From: Channallabes apus
Lineage: Eukaryota; Chordata; Actinopteri; Siluriformes; Clariidae
Direction of reading: 5' to 3'
Assembly: GCA_030522415.1 (NCBI GenBank)
Contig: CM060114.1
Coordinates: forward strand, 23,479,304 to 23,543,303
Length of the DNA: 64,000 nucleotides
Shown: positions 1-11,825 of the stretch, piece by piece
Layout: every line of letters begins with the position of its first letter
How positions within the stretch are numbered: the first letter of the stretch is position 1
Position numbers and translations under genes: made by a program
Notes under the pieces: model-generated
Seen by the model: the letters and a program-made list of their open reading frames with translations, nothing else
Databases searched by the model: none
What the model was told of the DNA's origin: nothing

Positions 1-371
1 ACACTCTTGCTGTATATATCTACTTACGGGAGCTAATGGTTACAACAACCTAGTTGCTGTATCTTACATTCTTAGCTTACCGGGAGCTCACGAGCTTACG
101 GTGAAAAGCTTGTGTTTCCGTAGCCTTCCGCATCTAAACTGAACTCTCTAACATATGACAGTCATACAAATGCATGTAATAGTGGAATGACATCACAGAC
201 CAACCTATGATTGTCAAAATTGATGCATAACTTAGAAATTTAAAGCTTATGGCTTATGTAAGAAGCTTAATGCTTTACTAATGAATAGAACAAGGTAGAA
301 TAAATGAAATAACAACAAATAAATTAAAATAAACACAAGAACAAATTCATAACAAGTACGATATGGCTCTT
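1..371 (-). mobile_element. LTR-like repeat, truncated by the window edge
   Basis: Read on the minus strand it begins TGCAAGAGCCATATCG near 371. About 300 bp are closely repeated on the plus strand at 60378-60677, where the copy interrupts an L2 element. The TG start and the well-defined insertion suggest an LTR, but the far end lies outside the window and no coding region or second LTR is visible. It could also be a non-autonomous transposon. It holds no gene. Confidence 0.45.
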
Positions 372-835
372 GCAATGAATTTTATTTTGTTTTACAACAG
401 ATCTTTCATGGTGAATGTGTGTATAATATGTACTTCATATTATATACAACGAGACAGCACGCTCAGTTACTGTAATCCCACTTCTCACCTTTCATGTAGG
501 TCTGCTCGGACTTATTAATTCGTTTTAAACCCCTCAAAAATTCATGTGTATACAGCTCAAAACCTCCATCAGTTATTAAAGATAGCGTCTATTTAGAAAA
601 AAGGCCCCAGTGATTTCGGAGCTTCAGGAAATCTCCCGGCGGTCTGCACATAACACCGGGCCGACTCATGTCGGAAAGAATTTATTAACGTTTTCTAAAC
701 GTGGGCTATTCTTTTTTTTTACTTATAATATTTGTTCATTTAATTTAAATGAGGTTTGGGCTCAGGACTTCGATTCGGCATCGTGTTTCTTCTCTTTAAT
801 TGACTACATAGTTATAATCAGCGCTATTCCTTTTA

Positions 836-906
836 ATCCTGGTAGCTCAGTGGTAGGCGATTCGTCTACCATGTGGGAGACCTGGGTTCGATTCCCAGCC
901 AGGGAA
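836..906 (+). repeat. tRNA-Gly-like module (SINE head or tRNA relic)
   Basis: Box A-like GTAGCTCAGTGGTAGG and box B GGGTTCGATTCCCAG are present. The T stem pairs fully and six of seven acceptor pairs form (the outermost is A-A). The anticodon arm resembles tRNA-Gly(GCC) but is altered. It sits at the same place inside family X as 56140-56210, so it is an old passenger of the repeat rather than an independent tRNA gene. Confidence 0.65.
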
Positions 907-1023
907 TCGCTATCAAATATTATATTATATATTTGGTCGTCATACATGGTCATACATGGTCGTCAACTCGCACGTTCTATATTCCATTGTCATTCATATT
1001 GCCGTAGTTTTTAGAGCCCTTTA

Positions 1024-1340
1024 GAGTGGATTATAGTCCAATTGTTTTTACTTATGTAGCCCACTTAACAAAAAAGCTATTGAAAATTCATAATTTTTTA
1101 AATAAAAAATGTATTTAAAAAATTATCAAACTGAATATTGCAAAGGGAATTATTGTAGTTATTGTAGCAATGATGGAGTGGATTATAGTCCAACTGTTTT
1201 TACCTATGTAGCTCACTTTAACGAAAAAGCTTTTGACAATTCATATTTTTTAAAAATATAAATAAAACTAAAATATCTTAAACTGAATATTGCAAAGGGA
1301 ATGGTTGTAGTTATAAGCAATGATAGAGTGGATTATAGTA
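1024..1340 (+). repeat. Tandem repeat, about 150-bp unit, 2.1 copies
   Basis: Units start with GAGTGGATTATAGT at 1024, 1176 and 1326, spaced 152 and 150 bp. Each unit also contains ACTGAATATTGCAAAGGGAA. The third copy stops after about 15 bp. It lies inside the family X fragment and is not coding. Confidence 0.8.
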
Positions 1341-2218
1341 CAGTTATAAAAACAGCCCGACTCTCATTTAACAACTTATCTGTTTTATTGGCCCAAGAAT
1401 TGTCTGTGTAATAATTTATTTTATAATGTACATTAAAATAATTATTAATGAATTAAACAAGAAAATATATAAACAAATAATCCATATTGTAGCCTAATGA
1501 TAAACTAATGATTATGAATGTGTCGGGAAAAGACTGTCTCTGACCATTAAAAAAAAAAACGTTTGTGTTCATTTTCTGACACGCTCAAGTTCACCAAAAA
1601 CAATACAGAACAGCGCACCTATTTGATTTCAAACATTTACAAAATGACATTTTTTCGTTATTGTGAGTGCACTTGTTGAATCATCCTCTTTAGTGCCTCC
1701 TATTCCTATTAATCCTATTGTTGTTCTTTTAGTGTCACTTTACAATGCCAGACAACATTCAAATGCAAATTATTCACTCTCCCCAAGTGTGAATCAGCTG
1801 TTCTCACCTATCTTCTGGATTCTAGATTCTAAAGTTGACATTGTTACCGTTTTCCCTTTGTTTCTTTGTTTTGCAAATATGACCCAATATACTGTTCATT
1901 GTTCATATGTTCAGTGATACATTTTTTTTTTTACGTTTTTGTATTGTGTTATATTTTTATACTAGTAGGTACTTTTAAAATGTAATCTCCACTTTAATGA
2001 GCCACAGCGACAGCGCGCTCAGTTACTGTACGGTAATCCCACTTCTCACCTTTCATGTAGGTCTGCTCGGACTTATTAATTCGTTTTAAACCCCTCAAAA
2101 TGGGGTTTTACACACGATTTATCGATAAAAATGCAGACATTCTCGGCCAGAAATGCACCAAAGAAAAATACATGTACTGTCTATACTGTAGGCTACTCAC
2201 ATTGTTTTCGTGTGGAGA

Positions 2219-2221
<3 letters not shown>

Positions 2222-2273
<52 letters not shown>
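2222..2273 (+). repeat. (GT)n microsatellite
   Basis: About 26 uninterrupted GT units. Open frames running through it read poly-Cys/Val and are artefacts. Confidence 0.97.
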
Positions 2274-2275
<2 letters not shown>

Positions 2276-2689
2276 TGCGTCTCATATTTGACATTCATAT
2301 GAATTGCACATTCTTGCACAAGCTCAGACATGGATCAATGAAGAGGAAAAATTTCACAACGTCATTTTCACTGATGGCTAAATCCTCCTGGAATAGGAAA
2401 TCATGAGAGGACGCTGGCGTGCATGTCGCCGCTTCTTGGATCCGTACAGTTAAGTTTCAGTTACATTTTGAACTCAAATAATCCTGTCAAATAATCCTGC
2501 TTGCCATAGTTTTTCGAGCTGTTGTTTTCCTCTGTGTCTGCTACTACAATCTAACTCGCGATTGTCGGACACTGCTTCAATAACGGTAATTATACCGATG
2601 TTTACAAACTGAGTTGTGGATTTACCTACCGTGTCCTCGGTGCACAGGATCGACTGCGATCTGCTCACCTGCATCACTGCTAACATCAC

Positions 2690-4215
2690 TGGAACTGTTC
2701 TGTCAAGTAGTCCTCCCTAAGCCACCCTGCTGTCTGAGTCTCTTTGAATATAACGTTAGCGTTGGTTAGCAAGCCAGGCTAACGCTAGCAGGCAAGCTAA
2801 GTGCTGTGATTACCTGGTGCTTCTCCTGCCACGATGACGCCCATAAGATACACCGCAGATGAACTCCTAAAACTCAACACCGCGCTCCTCCCAAGTTGCC
2901 TTGAAGTCATTAAATCACTTCACCTCCTGAGACGGCCACCCTATGTGCATAGGGCTGTTCGTCACAAGTTTGTTTACACGGACATAATTCCGGCTATTCC
3001 TGTGGTTACCGGCCATGCTTCCCTGTGAAGACGTCTCCAACGCAAATCACGCCCATCACCTGCCAATCTCCGGACCCTGGCCTGCGTGGACAGCTCTGCA
3101 CCCACATACAGGATAGCCTCCTTCATGTTACAGAACATCAGATCCATAAACAATAAAGCTCTACTTATCCATGACATTATCACAGAGAAAAAAATAGACT
3201 TTCTATGTTTAACTGAAACATGGCAGAGCCAACAGGACTTTGTCAGTCTCAATCAAGCTACCCCACCTGGCTACACATACATACAAAAGCCTCGTTGCCT
3301 GGGTCGTGGTGGTGGACTTGCTGTTATACACAATTCTGATATCTTGGTCAAAGAACATCCTGTCAATGCTTCATCCTTTGAGTGTCTCCATCTTGCTCTG
3401 ACTGGGATTGCACAGGTACAAGTGGTCCTTGTATACTGACCACCCAAAGCCTCCACCTGTTTCCTCCCTGAGCTCTCGGAGCTGCTTGCCACCGTCTGCC
3501 CCATGTCCCCATCTACCATTCTACTAGTTGACTTTAACATCCATGTGGACTCTGGCAGCTGCTCTTTTGCGGCCGATTTTCTGTCACTTTTGGATTGTTT
3601 TAACATCACCCAACGTGCCTGGCCCCACCCAAATCAAAGGACATACCCTGGACCACTGGCACACCACCATTACACCTCCAGTGCACGGACCTGGCCATAT
3701 AAGACCACCATGCTGTTATGTTCTCTGTTCCTCTGCCCCTACTTAGGCAACACCACGTACAGACCATCAACTTCAGGAAGACCAAAGAGGTGTGCCTGCC
3801 CCTGCTCTCCAGTGCCTTAGAAACTCACCTTGCTGCTCCCGACTCTGGCCTCTCAGTGGCCACCCTGGTGGAACACTACAACACTGCTCTCTCCACAAGT
3901 CTGGACTCTGTGGCCCCTCTAGTCACGCATTCAGTCTTTTTCTCCCGACCTGCTCCCTGGTTCACTCCCGAGCTCCGCCTTATGAAGTCAACTGGTCGTC
4001 GGCTGGAGCGACTCCACAAAAAATCCGGCCTCACTGTCGATCTCGAGGCGTACAAGGACCATGTCAGGAACTACAAGGAGGCTCTCTCCAAGGCTAAAAC
4101 TCACTACTACTCCATGCTCATCAATAACCAACAACATAATCCTAGAAAGCTTTTTTCTACTATCAACCGCCTTCTTCGTCCTCCTGACACCCCCCGGCCG
4201 TCTGATGCTGCTGAT
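2690..4215 (+). mobile_element. LINE of the L2/Rex-like group, 5' half only
   Basis: A non-LTR retrotransposon fragment on the plus strand. It shows the amino-terminal leader, apurinic endonuclease and linker, and stops abruptly at 4215, where a separate L2 on the other strand begins. The rest (reverse transcriptase and tail) is not found beyond that L2, so it was lost or was never present. It is a different subfamily from the L2 copies at 10.9-20 kb and 57.8-63 kb. Confidence 0.75.
2834..4212 (+). pseudogene. LINE ORF2, leader plus endonuclease, broken
   Basis: Starts at an ATG at 2834 and runs in pieces in different frames: leader to 3028, endonuclease N-part 3086-3439 with the LCLTETW motif and a GRGGGLAVIH block, endonuclease C-part from about 3503 with a DFNIHVD motif, and the linker before the reverse transcriptase at 3718-4212 (PWFTPELR and HYYSMLINNQQHNPRKLF motifs). 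A stop codon ends the first endonuclease piece at 3439 and at least one frameshift follows. In intact LINEs this enzyme nicks target DNA to prime reverse transcription. This copy cannot make it. Confidence 0.75.
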
Positions 4216-5455
4216 CTATTCAATTCAATTCAATTCAATTCAATTCAATTCAATTCAGTTTTATTTGTATAGCGCTTTTAACAGTTGACATCGTCTCAAA
4301 ACAGCTTTACACAATCAAAAGAATTATTTAAGTTTGTATGGAATGTGAATGTGTATGAATCAAAAATGTTCAGATAGTCCCTGGTGAGCAAGCCCGAGGG
4401 CGACAGTGGCAAGGAAAAACTCCCTGAGATGGTAATAGGAAGAAACCTTGAGAGGAACCAGACTCAACAGGGAACCCATCCTCATCTGGGTGAAACAGAT
4501 AGCAGGAAATTATCTGCATTTATACAGTGTTAAGTGTTAGGTTCAGCTATAATAGTTGATGTTTATTGATGTTAAAATGGAGTCCAGTAGTTATTGGAGA
4601 CTCAGATAGACTTGTAGAAAGGTCCAGTCCTGAACTATCGAATTGTCCTTAGAGAAACAGCTGACAACACCAGTCGAGGCCAGAACCATCTTCTAAGTAG
4701 AGAGAATCATCCCCAGGCACCAGACGCATCCGAAAGAGACACACGGGGCATCCATGTGACGAGACCTCCGACCAGAAACGGGGCACCAGGATGGATCAGA
4801 CAGGTCCGGAGGGCAGAGGGAGTCTGGATCACTGGCAGCTCAGGAATGACATGTGTAGCTCGACAGAGAGAGAGAGAGAAAGAGTGAAAGGGGGAGACAG
4901 GGGGAGAGAGGAAAGAGAAAGAGGGGGAGAAAGGAAGAAGAGGAGAGATGGCAATTAGGTATGGTCACAGTCCTACAGAACCTCACAGTCAACAAACCTG
5001 AGTGATCAAATGAGAGTGAGGAAGACAGCATCTAAACATACCAGTTCACCATAATACTCTACGTCCATGAGTCCCCCAGATCTGCTCCTTTACCTATGGC
5101 AAATCTATTTATAAAAATGCTTGGCTAAATAAATAGTTTTTAGCCTAGACTTAAACACTGAGACTGTGTCTGAGTCCCGAACACTATTTGGAAGACTATT
5201 CCATAATTTTGGGGCTTTGTGAGAAAAAGCTCTGCCCCCAGCTGTAGTTTTCATAATACGCGGTACTGACAAGCAGCCTGCATCCTTTGACCGAAGTAGG
5301 CGTGGCAGATCGTAAGACACTAGCAGTTCGCTCAGATACGGCGGCGCGAGACCATTTAATGCTTCATATGTCAAGAGTAGTATTTTAAAATCAATGCGAA
5401 ATTTCACAGGGAGCCAATGTAGTGAAGATAGGATAGGGGTGATGTGACAATCATC
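4216..5455 (-). mobile_element. L2 LINE, 5'-truncated, minus strand
   Basis: The 3' tail is the (ATTCA)n run at 4218-4257, followed on the plus strand by the L2 3' UTR (TTTATTTGTATAGCGCTTTT and on), a GA-rich tract near 4866-4950 and the ORF2 C-terminus. It parallels 10921-12110 closely and ends near 5455, where homology to the longer copies stops. This is a typical 5'-truncated LINE insertion. Confidence 0.85.
5105..5407 (-). pseudogene. L2 ORF2 C-terminal fragment
   Basis: 100 residues open, reading [20 protein letters not shown] near the start and [18 protein letters not shown] near the end. These are typical of the region after the reverse transcriptase in fish L2 elements. The N-terminus is lost to truncation of the element. 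It is non-functional on its own. Confidence 0.85.
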
Positions 5456-5599
5456 AATATTTAAAACAATAAAAGGCTTGAACTACTTCAATTGTGTGTA
5501 ATGAATCTAAAATATATGAAAGTCTAATGTTTATCAGTACATCAGTACATTACAGAAAATAATGAACTTTATCACAATAAGCAATTTTTTAGAAGGACC

Positions 5600-5604
<5 letters not shown>

Positions 5605-5651
<47 letters not shown>

Positions 5652-5658
5652 TGTGTGT
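5605..5658 (+). repeat. (GT)n microsatellite
   Basis: About 22 GT units with one CT interruption near the end. Confidence 0.97.
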
Positions 5659-5982
5659 ACACATGCGTATGTTTAAATAGCGTAGTTTCATGTATTGTAG
5701 ATTAGTCAAATAATGTCAAATGTTTTACATCAGATGCCCTACCTGCCACAACCCTCCACATTTATCCAGACTTGAGACTAGCACAAGAAGACTGGATTGT
5801 GACCCCTCCTGTGGTTGCATTATGGTAACAATGTTTAAAATTAAAAAAATTATGCTGCAAAAAAAAGTTGATCTAAAAACGAAGCTGTTCACAAACAACA
5901 GGAAAGGTAAAAAATGTCTCCATTTGTCATGTTTTTCAGGTAATAGATTTAGCAGAAAGTCCCATGCTGACAATCTCTCTCT

Positions 5983-5986
<4 letters not shown>

Positions 5987-6031
<45 letters not shown>
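5987..6031 (+). repeat. (CA)n microsatellite
   Basis: About 22 CA units. Open frames on both strands through it are artefacts. Confidence 0.97.
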
Positions 6032-6033
<2 letters not shown>

Positions 6034-8224
6034 GACCAATATGTTAAACCTTTAAGTGTCCGGTGCTATCTCTCTCTCTCAATCTCACTCTCTCTCTCAC
6101 TGTTTGTCAGTCTCTCCCCCCTTTCCATTTTCATCTCTCCCTGTAGTTTGAATGCTGCGTTTAAAGACTATAATCTTTCATCCATTTAAAACATTCAGAC
6201 AAGGGTCGAACCTTCAGTCAGTAAGATAATGCGGTTCTCTTTCAGTGCCCCTCTCTTTTTTCAGTCTCTCCCAGTCTCTGTCTGCATCTCTTCCTCTTTA
6301 CAATCTCAGAGACTTTCTTTGAAACGCATCTAATTAGCAGCAGACACATCGTACGGGTTAAAATAAATTGCAGTGCTACAGAGAGGGTGTAGGTCAATAG
6401 CTCTGTAAAGACTGGCACAGCTGATAATTGGACACATTTTTTGTGCATGAGTAAAATGCCAGTGTGATGAGCATTTACTTCATGGTAAGGGAGATAAAGA
6501 TATAGAGAGAAATACATTCATTTATTGATTGAATTATTCATTAATTTATATGTAAGACGCTTAAAGCTTTAAAGAGCTTGTTTTTTATTTATATTTATTT
6601 GTATATTTGTGAAAGATTTGTCTGTGTGTTTGTCTGAGCCTTAATTCTTACAGCAGTGTTATACTCTTTCCTTTAGTTCGGTTGGTTCTGTGTACAGTAC
6701 ACGTTTGTTTTGATAAAGAATTTGAAACCACATGACATGCTGTAAATTTACAATATATTTTACTGCAAAGTCTGGTCATATTACTTTTAATTTATTTTTT
6801 TACATTATTTTGATTGCTCTGTAACCAATTATGCAAGTACACCAGTGCATTTGTGTTGATAGTAAAATGGCAGCAACTTACCAGTTTAGGCTTTTTGTCT
6901 ATTTACTGTGCTTAGTTTACTCTAATTAGTTTACTCTGCTGCCCCTGAATTACTGTGAATCATCTTTACAGTACATCTTTACTTTACAGTATATGTTCAA
7001 CAGTATATCAAAATGTGTGCATACCTCTACTCACCTAATTGCACACTCATGACAAGATCTCATGACAGCTTGGATATTATGCAGATGCCCCGGACAGTCA
7101 CTGCTAAAAAATTATGAAGGATAAAGTATCTTATGTCAGTCATTAAAATGTGGTAGGGGCTGCCGACTGCAGCCAAGTAGGAAAAAATATTATTATTATT
7201 AATTAATTAATACATTTTTAAGGACGTAAGAGTCAAGGGGATATACACACATTATAAGATCCAGTAATTAATAAAAGTGAATCACACCCAGCTGCTCGAG
7301 CAGTTCTACAATTTGAGGCATTGGGTACAAATAAAAATTTTACATAATGTTGAGTTTGCGCGTACAGTATCTACAAGAAACAGTTCCATGTTCTATTGGT
7401 TTTGGGTAGTAAGACCACAAGGCTGCTTCAGTCACTGTGTGACTTCTCGATTACCCCCATGTTGAACAGCGACTTAAGGTCACCCAGAACCACCCTGAAA
7501 GCTGTATGGGTGACTGCAAAGTACCACAGTGGTAGAAGTTTCACAGTTGTCCCATTTTAAGGTCAGTATGAACTGGCAAGTTTCCAGAGATTCCACTCGT
7601 ATGGTTTCAGGAGATTCAAGATTTCTATTTACCTAACTTCACACTTGACTTCCTCAACCCAGCATGTGACCTCAAAGGGTCTGTGACACTTTGCAAGTAA
7701 TTTCGAACTCAATGTAGATAGTAAAATGAGTACTTTCTCTCCTGATGAAAATTCTGTTAGGCGAGCACCCCTGTTGTTTTTCGGTCTATAACTTAGAATA
7801 GTTTGCTTTTACCGAGAGAAGCCCCCACCCCCATTTTCCCTGATGATGTCTAGCGCACTACAAGGCTTGTGTATAATAATTCAAAAATGGATAACCATGT
7901 AGATGCTTGTGACTCTTGTGGTGGATGGTAGATTTACCGCCTGACATTCTGCACTGGATGTGCATGAACCTGTCCTCAAAGTCTGGCTAGTGAAATGCCC
8001 TGTCATTGGGTTATGATTGCCAGATAGCTCTTATGAACCAACAACTGGGTTGTTTCTTCTCCTGTATGAGGATCCTGCAGCACATTCTTAATTAGAACAA
8101 AATGTGCTTTTGTCCCAAGAAAGGTATACAGTAGGATACCAAATTGTACCTGTGAACATATGCATGTACACACCAGTTTTGTGTTCCAATTGCTTGCCTT
8201 GATCTAGGCCTTGGACAAGTTTAA

Positions 8225-9617
8225 CCCTGATGAGCGAGCTGAGGGCAAGGGTGGCAAAGAAAATCTCTTTGAACTAGATTCAACAGGGAAGACATCCTCA
8301 TTTAGGTTATATTAGATAGCAGGGATTGATTTACAGTCATGCTGTGTGTTAGGAATCTGGAAGTGTTTAAGTTAATATTAACTGCACTTTTGTTTGTGGA
8401 GGCTCAGATACAAAACTATTTGTGGGAATTTCAGTCGTGAACAACTGAGCAAATGCATTCACAAGCCATTGGAGGACACCTACCTCTGCCATCTTCATGG
8501 TCAAGTAGAACCTTTCCAGTCACCATACACATCCCAAGAAGACTACATGGGGCCATTCTCACCAGAGAGCCAGTGGCCTCTATGCGTATGATTTACAACC
8601 AGAAGTGGGGCACCAGGCTATGTCAGATAGGTCTAGAGAGCAGAGGGGAGAACCAACTATTGGCAGGACTAACCACTGTATTACAGCATAAGTAAAAGGG
8701 AGGCCCAGAAGGAAGCACAAACATGAGGACATTCTGGTAAGCAACCAGTAACCAGTCACAACCAGCAACCAGTCACTTATACATGAAAGTGGGAGAAAAC
8801 AGCATCCAAAGATACCACTTCACCATACTCTATGTACCCAGATGAGTCCCTAGATCTGTACTTTTACCTATGAAAATTATTTATTTTTTTAAAGGCTTGT
8901 CCAAACAAATAGCTTTTCAAACTGGACTTTAACATTGAGACTGTGTCTGAGTCCTGAACAGTAATTAAAAGGCTATTCCATAACTTTGGGCTTTGTAAAA
9001 AAAAAAAAAAAAAGAATTCTGCCCCTGCTGTAGTTTTCTTAATATGAGGTATTGACAAGCAGCCTGCAACGTTTGACCAAAGTAGGCATAGAAAATCATA
9101 TAACATTAGCAGTTAACTCAGGTACTGTGGTGCAAGACCATTTAGTGCTTTATAGGTCAATAGTAGCATTTTAAAATTGTTGATTCACTGGAGCAAGTGC
9201 ATTGTCCTTATATCTTCTGTTTCTAGTGAGCACTTTGGCTGCTGCATTCTGTGGCTTGTTCATGCACATAGTAGAACATCCAAACAGTAAGGCATTACAA
9301 TAATCCAACCTAGAGGCAACAAAGCATGGGCTAGTTTTTATGCATCATGAAGTGACAATATCTTAACAATATCTCTGAGATGGAAGAAAGCTATTCTAGT
9401 AATATTATCTACATGAGTTGTAAAGAGACAAGAATCAGTAATCAAACTATGGGTTTTTGCATGATAAAAGAGAAATGCCATCCAAATATTAGTTTGAAGA
9501 AGCTTTACTTCTAACTACATGTGGTCGTAGTACAAGTAGTTCCGGCTTGTCAGAATTAAGCAGAAGGAAATTAAGAAGCATGGCTTTGCTAAGACATATA
9601 ACTGTGTGTCATCAACA
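8225..9617 (-). mobile_element. Old L2 LINE (L2-old), left part
   Basis: A diverged copy of the L2 3' half on the minus strand. It has a recognisable 3' UTR (8225-8860, from GATGAGCGAGCTGAGGGCAA), the ORF2 C-terminus (8864-9106, with SPKLWNSLLITVQDSDTVS) and the region up to the sequence corresponding to the reverse-transcriptase active site. It is cut at 9617 by a Tc1 inserted at TA and continues at about 22161. Much more diverged than the other L2 copies, it is the outermost and oldest layer of the nest. Confidence 0.75.
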
Positions 9618-10336
9618 TACAGTGGCTTGAAAACGTATTCATACCTAGGGTTAGGTATAACATGTTAAATAACATTTTGTTATTTTACAACACTAACTTA
9701 AATGTATTTTATCCGGATTTTATGTGACAGATCATAAATGGCTTTCAATTTCTTTTTTACAAATAAAAATTTGTGGTATGCATTTGTATTCAGCACCTTT
9801 TCTCTGATATCCCTAACTAAAATCCAGTGGAACCAATTGCCTAAAAGTCACCTAATCAGTAAATAGAATTGATCTGTGTATAAATTAATCTCAGTATTGA
9901 AACAGCTGTTCTGTGAACCCCTTAGTGGTTTGTTAAAGAACATTAGAGAACAAACAGCATCATGAAACCCAAGGAACACACCAGACAAGTCAGGGATAAA
10001 GTTGTGAAGTTTAAAGCAGCATAACTTTTAAAAAATATCCCAAGCTTGAAACATCTCACAGACCACTGTTCAATCCATCACCCGAAAAGGGAAGAGTATG
10101 GAACAACTGCAAACCTACCAAGATTAATCTCAGACCCATTTCACCTAAACTGCCAGGCAGGGCAAGGAGAGCTTTAATGAGAGAAGCAGATTAAAGTTTG
10201 CGACAAGCCATGTGGGGGACTCAGCAAACATATGGAAGAAGGTGAAAGATTGCAGATCAGATCAGGCCAAATTTTAACTTTTTTGCCTAAATGCAAAATG
10301 CTATATGTGGCGGAAAACTAACACTGTGCATGGTGG

Positions 10337-10534
10337 CAAATTCAAATTCAAATTTTATTTGTCACATACACAGTCATACACAGTATGATATGCAGTGAAA
10401 TGCTTAGAAAACTGCTCGTGACCTTAAAATAAAAGACTATGAATAGGAAATAAATGTGAAAAATAAAATAGAGGGTATATTTAACTAGGAAAGAATAAAA
10501 TAAAATATAAAAATTAAAGTTAAAATAAAATAAC
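10337..10534 (-). mobile_element. LINE 3' tail with (ATTTG)n end
   Basis: Begins CAAATTCAAATTC and contains TTTTATTTGTCACATACACA. It is the reverse complement of 30118-30318. It interrupts the Tc1-C transposase region: Tc1 sequence is readable directly on both sides (GCATGGTGG and TTTTCTTCAGCAGGGACAGG). It carries no coding sequence, only the 3' UTR of a LINE whose family I cannot name with certainty. Confidence 0.7.
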
Positions 10535-11825
10535 TGCAGAATCATGTTGTTGGATGATTTTCTTCAGCAGGGACAGGGAAGCTGGTCACAGTTAATGGGG
10601 CGAAGGATTGAGCCAAATACAGGGAATCTTAGGAGAAAACCTAAGAGTCTACAAAACACTTGAGACTGGGGCGGAGGTTCACCTTCCAGCAAGACAACGA
10701 CCCTAAACGTACTGCCAGAGCTACAACGGAATAGTTTGGATCAAAGCATATTTATATGTTAGAACATCCCAGTCAAAATTCAGACCTAAATCTAATTGAG
10801 AATGTGTAGCAAGGCTTAAAATTGATGTTCACAGGTGCTCCATATCCAATCTGGCATGCCTTAAATAGGCTTAAGCTGGTGGTGGATCAAATGTGAAGAT
10901 TGTGGGACAGTTCGGCCCAAATTCAATTCAATTCAGTTTTATTTGTATAGCGTTTTTAACAATTGACATTGTCTCAAAACAGCTTTACACAATCAAAAGA
11001 ATTATTTAAGTTTGTATGGAATGTGAATGTGTATGAATCAAAAATGTTCAGATAGTCCCTGGTGAGCAAGCCCGAGGGCGACAGTGGCAAGGAAAAACTC
11101 CCTGAGATGGTAATAGGAAGAAACCTTGAGAGGAACCAGACTCAACAGGGAACCCATCCTCATCTGGGTGAAACAGATAGCAGGAAATTATCTGCATTTA
11201 TACAGTGTTAAGTGTTAGGTTCAGCTATAATAGTTGATGTTTATTGATGTTAAAATGGAGTCCAGTAGTTATTGGAGACTCAGATAGACTTGTAGAAAGG
11301 TCCAGTCCTGAACTATCGAATTGTCAAGTCCTTAGAGAAACAGCTGACAACACCAGTCGAGGCGTGAACCATCTTCTAAGTAGAGAGAATCATCCCCAGG
11401 CACCAGACGCATCCCAAAGAGACACACGGGGCATCCATGCGATGAGACCTCCGACCAGAAACGGGGCACCAGGATGGATCAGACAGGTCCGGAGGGCAGA
11501 GGGAGTCTGGATCACTGGCAGCTGAGGAATGACATGTGTAGCTCGACAGAGAGAGAGAGAGAAAGAGTGAAAGGGGGAGACAGGGGGAGAGAGGAAAGAG
11601 AAAGAGGGGGAGAAAGGAAGAAGAGAAGAGATGGCAATTAGGTATGGTCACAGTCCTACAGAACCTCACAGTCAACCAACCTGAGTGATCAAATGAGAGT
11701 GAGGAAGACAGCATCTAAACATACCAGTTCACCATAATACTCTACGTCCATGAGTCCCCCAGATCTGCTCCTTTACCTATGGCAAATCTATTTATAAAAA
11801 TGCTTTTTAGGTTTTTAGCCTAGAC

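Larger units (their letters stand above)
372..2100 (+). mobile_element. Family X fragment, B-type half
   Basis: Most of this stretch aligns in order with 55190-57400, and parts with 39940-40300 and 57690-57720. The outermost 230 bp of the B end are missing, replaced by the LTR-like repeat to the left. A roughly 90 bp block at 449-540 recurs directly at 2005-2100. The region has no credible gene; the short open frames here are chance frames in repeat DNA. Position 1679-1683 is the uninterrupted equivalent of the site where 56382-56937 holds a solo LTR. Confidence 0.6.
5456..8224. other. Unassigned AT-rich stretch with microsatellites
   Basis: It contains (GT)n at 5605-5658, (CA)n at 5987-6031 and TC-rich sequence at 6069-6120. 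Sequence at 5460-5600 looks like old interspersed repeat but I cannot name it. I see no open frame with codon or motif support and no splice-bounded exon I would defend. Confidence 0.5.

Noticed and set aside
836..906. Functional tRNA-Gly gene
   Set aside because: Acceptor and D-arm mismatches, an altered anticodon arm and a matching copy in another X element point to a repeat, not a working tRNA. The same applies at 56140; 63320 folds best but still has D-stem defects.
610..1014. 134-codon open frame on the plus strand
   Set aside because: It crosses a tRNA-like module inside repeated DNA, has no homologue-like motif, and the equivalent frame is broken in X-3.
2100..2406. Two open frames rich in Cys-Val
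   Set aside because: They read through the (GT)n microsatellite at 2222-2273.
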